44,863 nucleotides of DNA from an uncultured Pelagibacteraceae bacterium (GTDB lineage: Bacteria > Pseudomonadota > Alphaproteobacteria > Pelagibacterales > Pelagibacteraceae): contig CACFGT010000013.1 of assembly GCA_902565935.1 (NCBI GenBank), positions 1-44,863 on the forward strand. The letters run 5' to 3'. A program made the position numbers and the translations under genes. Numbering within the stretch: position 1 is the first letter of the stretch; each line of letters begins with the position of its first letter. The notes under the pieces were generated by a model that worked only from the letters and a program-made list of their open reading frames with translations, was not told where the DNA came from and did not search any database. Positions 41,075-44,863 of the stretch are shown piece after piece.

Positions 41075-42127
41075 TTATCTTAAAGATTTATTGCCTACTA
41101 TTTCACTAAAATTTTTAACTCCATCTTTTAATAATAATTCTCTTAGCTCTTTTTTGATCATACTTACAATATTTGGTCCCCTAAAAACCATACCCGTGTA
41201 AAGTTGAACATAATTAGCACCAGCTAAAAACTTTTCGTAAGCACTTTCTCCTGAGTCAACACCTCCTACACCTATAATTTTTATTCTTCCTTTTAACAAT
41301 TTATAAAATCTGCTTATCAACATTGTTGATTTCTTTTTAATTGGTTTCCCAGATAGTCCTCCTCTTTGATGTTTTTGAATGTCTATCAAATCATCTCTTG
41401 TAGAGTCTGATGTGTTAGAAACAATAATTCCTTCTATATTGTTACTTAAAAGGACCTCAGAAATTTCATTAATATCTTTCTCAGCAATGTCTGGAGATAC
41501 TTTTACTACAATTGGTATTTTTGAATTAAGATTTTTTTTTTCATTTTCAATATTTTTCAATAGATCATTTAATTTTTCTTGATTATGGAGATTTCTTAAA
41601 TTTTCTGTATTTGGAGATGAAATGTTTATTGTAATATAATCTGCTATTTCATTAAAAATTTTTAAACATTCAATGTAATCAGAGGTTCTGTCCTTTGTAT
41701 CTTTATTGGGACCTATGTTTATACCAAGCAATCCAATTTGTTTATTAGATTTTACCCTTTTTACAATATTTTTTGCTCCAAAATTATTAAAGCCAAGTCT
41801 ATTTATTAATGCTTCATCTTCAACTAATCTAAAAACTCTAGGCTTTGGGTTGCCATATTGCTTCAGTGGTGTGATGGTTCCAGCCTCTACAAATCCAAAA
41901 CCAAGCTTAAATAAGGAATTATATACCTCTGCGTTTTTATCAAAACCTGCGGCCATACCAATTGGATTTTCAATATCTTGATTAAATAACTTTGTTTTAA
42001 ATAATGGATCATCTTTATACTCATCAGTAAAATTTGGAACAAAGTTAAATTTTAGAGATTTAATTGCCAAATTATGAGCAGTTTCAGGGTCTAGTTTAAA
42101 AATTAAAGATCTAATATTTGAAAACAT
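41075..42127 (-). CDS. pyrD: Dihydroorotate dehydrogenase (quinone), class 2
   Basis: Membrane-associated FMN enzyme of pyrimidine synthesis that passes electrons to quinone. Its 350 residues include the class-2 N-terminal helix ([20 protein letters not shown]). It continues [38 protein letters not shown] blocks near 54, RLGFNNFGA near 111, [10 protein letters not shown] near 135, NISSPNT with the catalytic Ser near 169, VKVSPD near 211 and [19 protein letters not shown] near 297. Its ATG overlaps the lysS stop (TAATG). Confidence 0.96.
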   Translation of the reverse strand: MFSNIRSLIFKLDPETAHNLAIKSLKFNFVPNFTDEYKDDPLFKTKLFNQDIENPIGMAAGFDKNAEVYNSLFKLGFGFVEAGTITPLKQYGNPKPRVFRLVEDEALINRLGFNNFGAKNIVKRVKSNKQIGLLGINIGPNKDTKDRTSDYIECLKIFNEIADYITINISSPNTENLRNLHNQEKLNDLLKNIENEKKNLNSKIPIVVKVSPDIAEKDINEISEVLLSNNIEGIIVSNTSDSTRDDLIDIQKHQRGGLSGKPIKKKSTMLISRFYKLLKGRIKIIGVGGVDSGESAYEKFLAGANYVQLYTGMVFRGPNIVSMIKKELRELLLKDGVKNFSEIVGNKSLR

Positions 42128-43689
42128 TATTTGATTTTATTTATTATAAGATCTTTTGTTTCTTGAACACCAAAAAAACTTATAAAAAATCCCATACGTG
42201 GTCCATTTTCATCACCAAATACAACCTCGTAAATTAATTTAAACCATTCTCTTAAATTTTCTGAATAACCGTTTTCTTTTCCAGTTGAGTAAATCAACGT
42301 TTGAATATCCTCTGGCTTCATTTCATCATTACATTGATCCAAAGTCTTTATAAGTGCTTGTAAAGCTAATTTTTCATTTTTATCTGGATTTTTATATTTT
42401 TTTTTTGATTTTATTACATCATTAAAATATCTAATTGCATATCCAACTAAATTATCGAAAATTGGGTGATCTTTTTCAGAAATGTCTTTTTTATATTTTT
42501 TTACAAATTTCCATAAAAGTTCTTTACTGTCTGCATTACTTGTTTCTACTAAATTTAATAACATTGAAAATGACATAATCATTTTTTCTTTTGGAATATT
42601 ACTGTTATGAACATGCCATACAGGATTCATTAAAATTTGTAGCTCATTCTGATTGTTAGCTTTTTCAATATAATCTAGATATTCATCAACAGTCTTTGAA
42701 ACTATTTCTTTGTATAATTTCTTGGCTCTTTTAGGATTTTGATACATATACAAAGATAAACTTTCAGGCGAGGCATATTCAAGCCATTGATCTATAGTAA
42801 TTCCATTGCCTTTTGATTTTGAAATTTTTTCACCTTTTTCATCTAAAAATAATTCATATGCAAAACCAGAGGGATTTGTTTTACCAATTAACTTTATTAT
42901 TTTAGAAGACAAAATTGCACTTTCGATCAAATCTTTACCATACATTTCAAAGTCTACATCTAAAGCATACCATCTCATTGCCCAATCAACTTTCCATTGT
43001 AATTTACAATTCCCATCAAAGATACTCACTTCAAGTTCTTTTCCATAATTATCAAAAATTATTTTTGACTGATCTTGAATTATTTCTTTAACTGGAATTT
43101 CTAAAACATGACCAGTATTTGGACATATTGGTAAAAATGGACTATAAGTTTTCTGACGCTCTTTGCCCAGTGTAGGTAAGATTATACCCATTATACCATC
43201 ATAATTTTCTAAAATAATTTGAAGGGATGAGTTGAAAAAACCTGATTTGTATAATTCGGTCGAGCTCTTGAAAGTATATTTAAATTTAAAATCATCCAAG
43301 AAATTTTTCAGCATTTGATTGTTATGCTCACCAAAACTACCAAACTTCTGAAAAGGATCTGGAACTTGGGTAAGTGGTTTATGCAAATTTTTTTCTAATA
43401 AATCTTTTTTAGGTACATTATCTGGAACTTTTCGCAATCCATCCATATCATCGGAAAATGTTATAATTTCTGTAGGAAGATCAGTTAAATGTTTTAATGC
43501 ATTAACAATCATAGAAGTTCGTGCTACTTCTCCAAATGTTCCGATGTGAGGAAGTCCACTAGGACCATAACCTGTTTGAAGAGTAATTTTTCCCTTTTTT
43601 TCAATAAATGATTTTCTTTCCCGGAGCATTTTTTTTGCTTCCACAAAAGGCCATGCACTTGTTTTATCTAGATTTTCTTTTTTAATCAT
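42127..43689 (-). CDS. lysS: Lysine--tRNA ligase, class I
   Basis: A class I LysRS (archaeal/alphaproteobacterial type), unrelated to the class II enzyme of most bacteria. It is 520 residues. The Rossmann HIGH motif is in GYGPSGLPHIGTFGE (His48). The KMSKS motif is KISKSKGNG near 288. The N-terminal SAWPFVEAKKML and internal FSDDMDGLRKVPDN near 79 are typical of LysRS1. It is first in the operon lysS-pyrD, 87 bp from the divergent trkH. No class II lysS is in the window. Confidence 0.96.
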   Translation of the reverse strand: MIKKENLDKTSAWPFVEAKKMLRERKSFIEKKGKITLQTGYGPSGLPHIGTFGEVARTSMIVNALKHLTDLPTEIITFSDDMDGLRKVPDNVPKKDLLEKNLHKPLTQVPDPFQKFGSFGEHNNQMLKNFLDDFKFKYTFKSSTELYKSGFFNSSLQIILENYDGIMGIILPTLGKERQKTYSPFLPICPNTGHVLEIPVKEIIQDQSKIIFDNYGKELEVSIFDGNCKLQWKVDWAMRWYALDVDFEMYGKDLIESAILSSKIIKLIGKTNPSGFAYELFLDEKGEKISKSKGNGITIDQWLEYASPESLSLYMYQNPKRAKKLYKEIVSKTVDEYLDYIEKANNQNELQILMNPVWHVHNSNIPKEKMIMSFSMLLNLVETSNADSKELLWKFVKKYKKDISEKDHPIFDNLVGYAIRYFNDVIKSKKKYKNPDKNEKLALQALIKTLDQCNDEMKPEDIQTLIYSTGKENGYSENLREWFKLIYEVVFGDENGPRMGFFISFFGVQETKDLIINKIK

Positions 43690-43739
43690 GAATACTTTAT
43701 ATAAAACTTTAAATTTATGATTAATTTATTTTTATAGAG

Positions 43740-43767
43740 TTGAAATTTATTTTCCATAAAATAATGT
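43740..43767 (+). promoter_or_regulatory. Possible promoter of trkH
   Basis: TTGAAA (43740-43745) and TAATGT (43762-43767) are 16 bp apart, 9 bp before the trkH ATG. This would again give a very short leader. The -10 is a weak match. Confidence 0.35.
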
Positions 43768-43776
43768 TCTTTCAAA

Positions 43777-44863
43777 ATGGCTAATTATAAAACTGTTTTT
43801 TTTACCTTAGGAATTCTTCAAATAATTCTGGGAATTTTTATGTTAATTCCAGTAATTGCGCAATTTATATATAATGAATTTGACTCATCTTTTTTAGGAG
43901 CTTCAATAGTAACAATTATTTTTGGTACTTTATTTTTTTTATCAAATTTAGACCATGATAAGAAATTAAATTTACAGCAAGCATTTTTACTTACCGCGTT
44001 GTCTTGGTTGAGTATTGCAATCTTCAGTTCACTGCCTTTTTTATTTTCAAATATGAACTTTTCTTTCACAAATGCTTTTTTTGAGAGTATGTCTGGTATA
44101 ACTACAACTGGCTCAACTATAATTGCTAATTTAGATGAAATGCCAAAAGGAATTTTGTTATGGAGAGCTATCCTCCAATGGCTAGGTGGAATTGGTATAA
44201 TTGTTATGGCAATCACACTTATGCCAATAATGAATGTAGGCGGTATGCAATTATTCAAAATTTCAAATAATGACTCCTCAGAAAAAATTTTGCCTAAGTC
44301 AAAAGAAATAGCGATGAGATTGATTTATATTTATTTAGGATTAACCTCACTTTGTGCCATTTCTTATTATTTTTTTGGTATGAATATATTTGATAGCTTA
44401 ACACACTCAATGACTACAATAGCTACTGGTGGTTTTTCAAATTATAATGAGTCTATAGGTTTTTTTGATAATGCATTTATTGAAACATCGGCAATGATTT
44501 TCATAATATTAGGAAGTGTGCCCTTTATAGTTTATATAAAATTTTTAAATGGTAATAAAACGATATTTTTTAAGGACATCCAAATTCAAACTTTTTTAAA
44601 AATTATTTTTTTTTCAATAATTATTTTATCTGCTTATCTAATTTTAAATAAATCTGTCACATTTGAATTAAGATCAGTATTATTTAATATTATTTCAATA
44701 TTAACAGGTACTGGTTATGTTAATGCACAATTTGATAATTGGGGTAGTTTTTCACTTGTTTTATTTTTAATATTAATGTTCATAGGCGGTTGTGCTGGAT
44801 CTACAACATGTGGTGTAAAAATTTTTAGAATTCAAATTTTGTATTCTTTTATAATTAATAATT
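43777..44863 (+). CDS. trkH: Potassium uptake protein TrkH, 3'-truncated by the window end
   Basis: The membrane subunit of the Trk K+ uptake system. The frame runs open from the ATG at 43777 to the last base (362 codons), so only the C-terminus is missing. Pore-loop selectivity motifs are visible: SGITTTGSTI near 109-118, ATGGFSNYNES near 218 and LTGTGYVNAQFDNW near 308, followed by GGCAGSTTCGVKIFR near 337. The phrase LWRAILQWLGGIGIIVMAI near 130 is the typical TrkH helix. No trkA regulator is in the window. It is divergent from lysS. Confidence 0.94.
   Translation, partial: MANYKTVFFTLGILQIILGIFMLIPVIAQFIYNEFDSSFLGASIVTIIFGTLFFLSNLDHDKKLNLQQAFLLTALSWLSIAIFSSLPFLFSNMNFSFTNAFFESMSGITTTGSTIIANLDEMPKGILLWRAILQWLGGIGIIVMAITLMPIMNVGGMQLFKISNNDSSEKILPKSKEIAMRLIYIYLGLTSLCAISYYFFGMNIFDSLTHSMTTIATGGFSNYNESIGFFDNAFIETSAMIFIILGSVPFIVYIKFLNGNKTIFFKDIQIQTFLKIIFFSIIILSAYLILNKSVTFELRSVLFNIISILTGTGYVNAQFDNWGSFSLVLFLILMFIGGCAGSTTCGVKIFRIQILYSFIINN

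Noticed and set aside
1..44863. tRNA, rRNA, CRISPR, insertion sequences, prophage or attachment sites
   Set aside because: Spacers are too short and no cloverleaf, repeat array, transposase or integrase motif was seen; base composition is uniform by eye.

Overview
The window is a gene-dense, AT-rich (roughly 30% GC by eye) stretch of a streamlined alphaproteobacterial chromosome, almost certainly SAR11 (Pelagibacterales, 'Candidatus Pelagibacter'-like). The basis is the very short spacers, K/N/I-rich proteins, class I lysyl-tRNA synthetase, an ActR/RegA-type regulator, ChvI/ChvG next to ahcY-tsaE-amgK-murU, and the absence of any insertion sequence, prophage, CRISPR, rRNA or tRNA. No gene-free stretch exceeds about 130 bp. 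The assignment is inference from gene content; no database search was possible.

Layout. 0.1-7 kb: typA, a YczE-like membrane protein, a secreted DUF6134-like protein, then a minus-strand operon tldD-pmbA-FAD oxidoreductase. 7-11 kb: a DCC-family protein faces a minus-strand operon of a DapA-like lyase, cyclopropane fatty acid synthase, a lysine-rich/coiled-coil pair that looks like one frameshifted gene, and a small membrane protein. 11-20 kb: GT9 glycosyltransferase, membrane J-domain protein, oligopeptidase B, an Hsp20 with a probable RNA thermometer, a small lipoprotein, an AzgA-type purine permease facing a purine phosphoribosyltransferase, a GT17 protein, DUF1330, AlkA and an EamA transporter. 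20-27 kb: the operon msrA-sseA-RND adaptor-RND pump, an SLT lipoprotein, a VanZ-like protein and gpmA.

27-36 kb (minus strand): polA, chvI, chvG, ahcY, tsaE, amgK, murU. This resembles the alphaproteobacterial chvI-chvG-hprK-PTS-ahcY-tsaE-amgK-murU order with the PTS genes missing. The ChvG reading frame is broken at a T9 tract just after its start. 36-40 kb: bioY, an ActR-type regulator, and divergently a polyamine operon of ornithine decarboxylase, a deoxyhypusine-synthase-like enzyme and a ureohydrolase. 40-44.9 kb: lysS-pyrD-rpmB-VUT transporter on the minus strand, and the 5' part of trkH running off the end.

The most interesting signals are two apparent frameshifts at T tracts (chvG and the coiled-coil gene), a ROSE-like thermometer before hsp20, a 10-bp-period direct repeat at a probably leaderless chvI promoter, an RND adaptor without the alpha-helical hairpin, and convergent gene pairs that nearly all overlap at their stops. 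I see no wholly new multi-gene defence or mobile system; the least explained unit is the lysine-rich/coiled-coil gene in the cfa operon.
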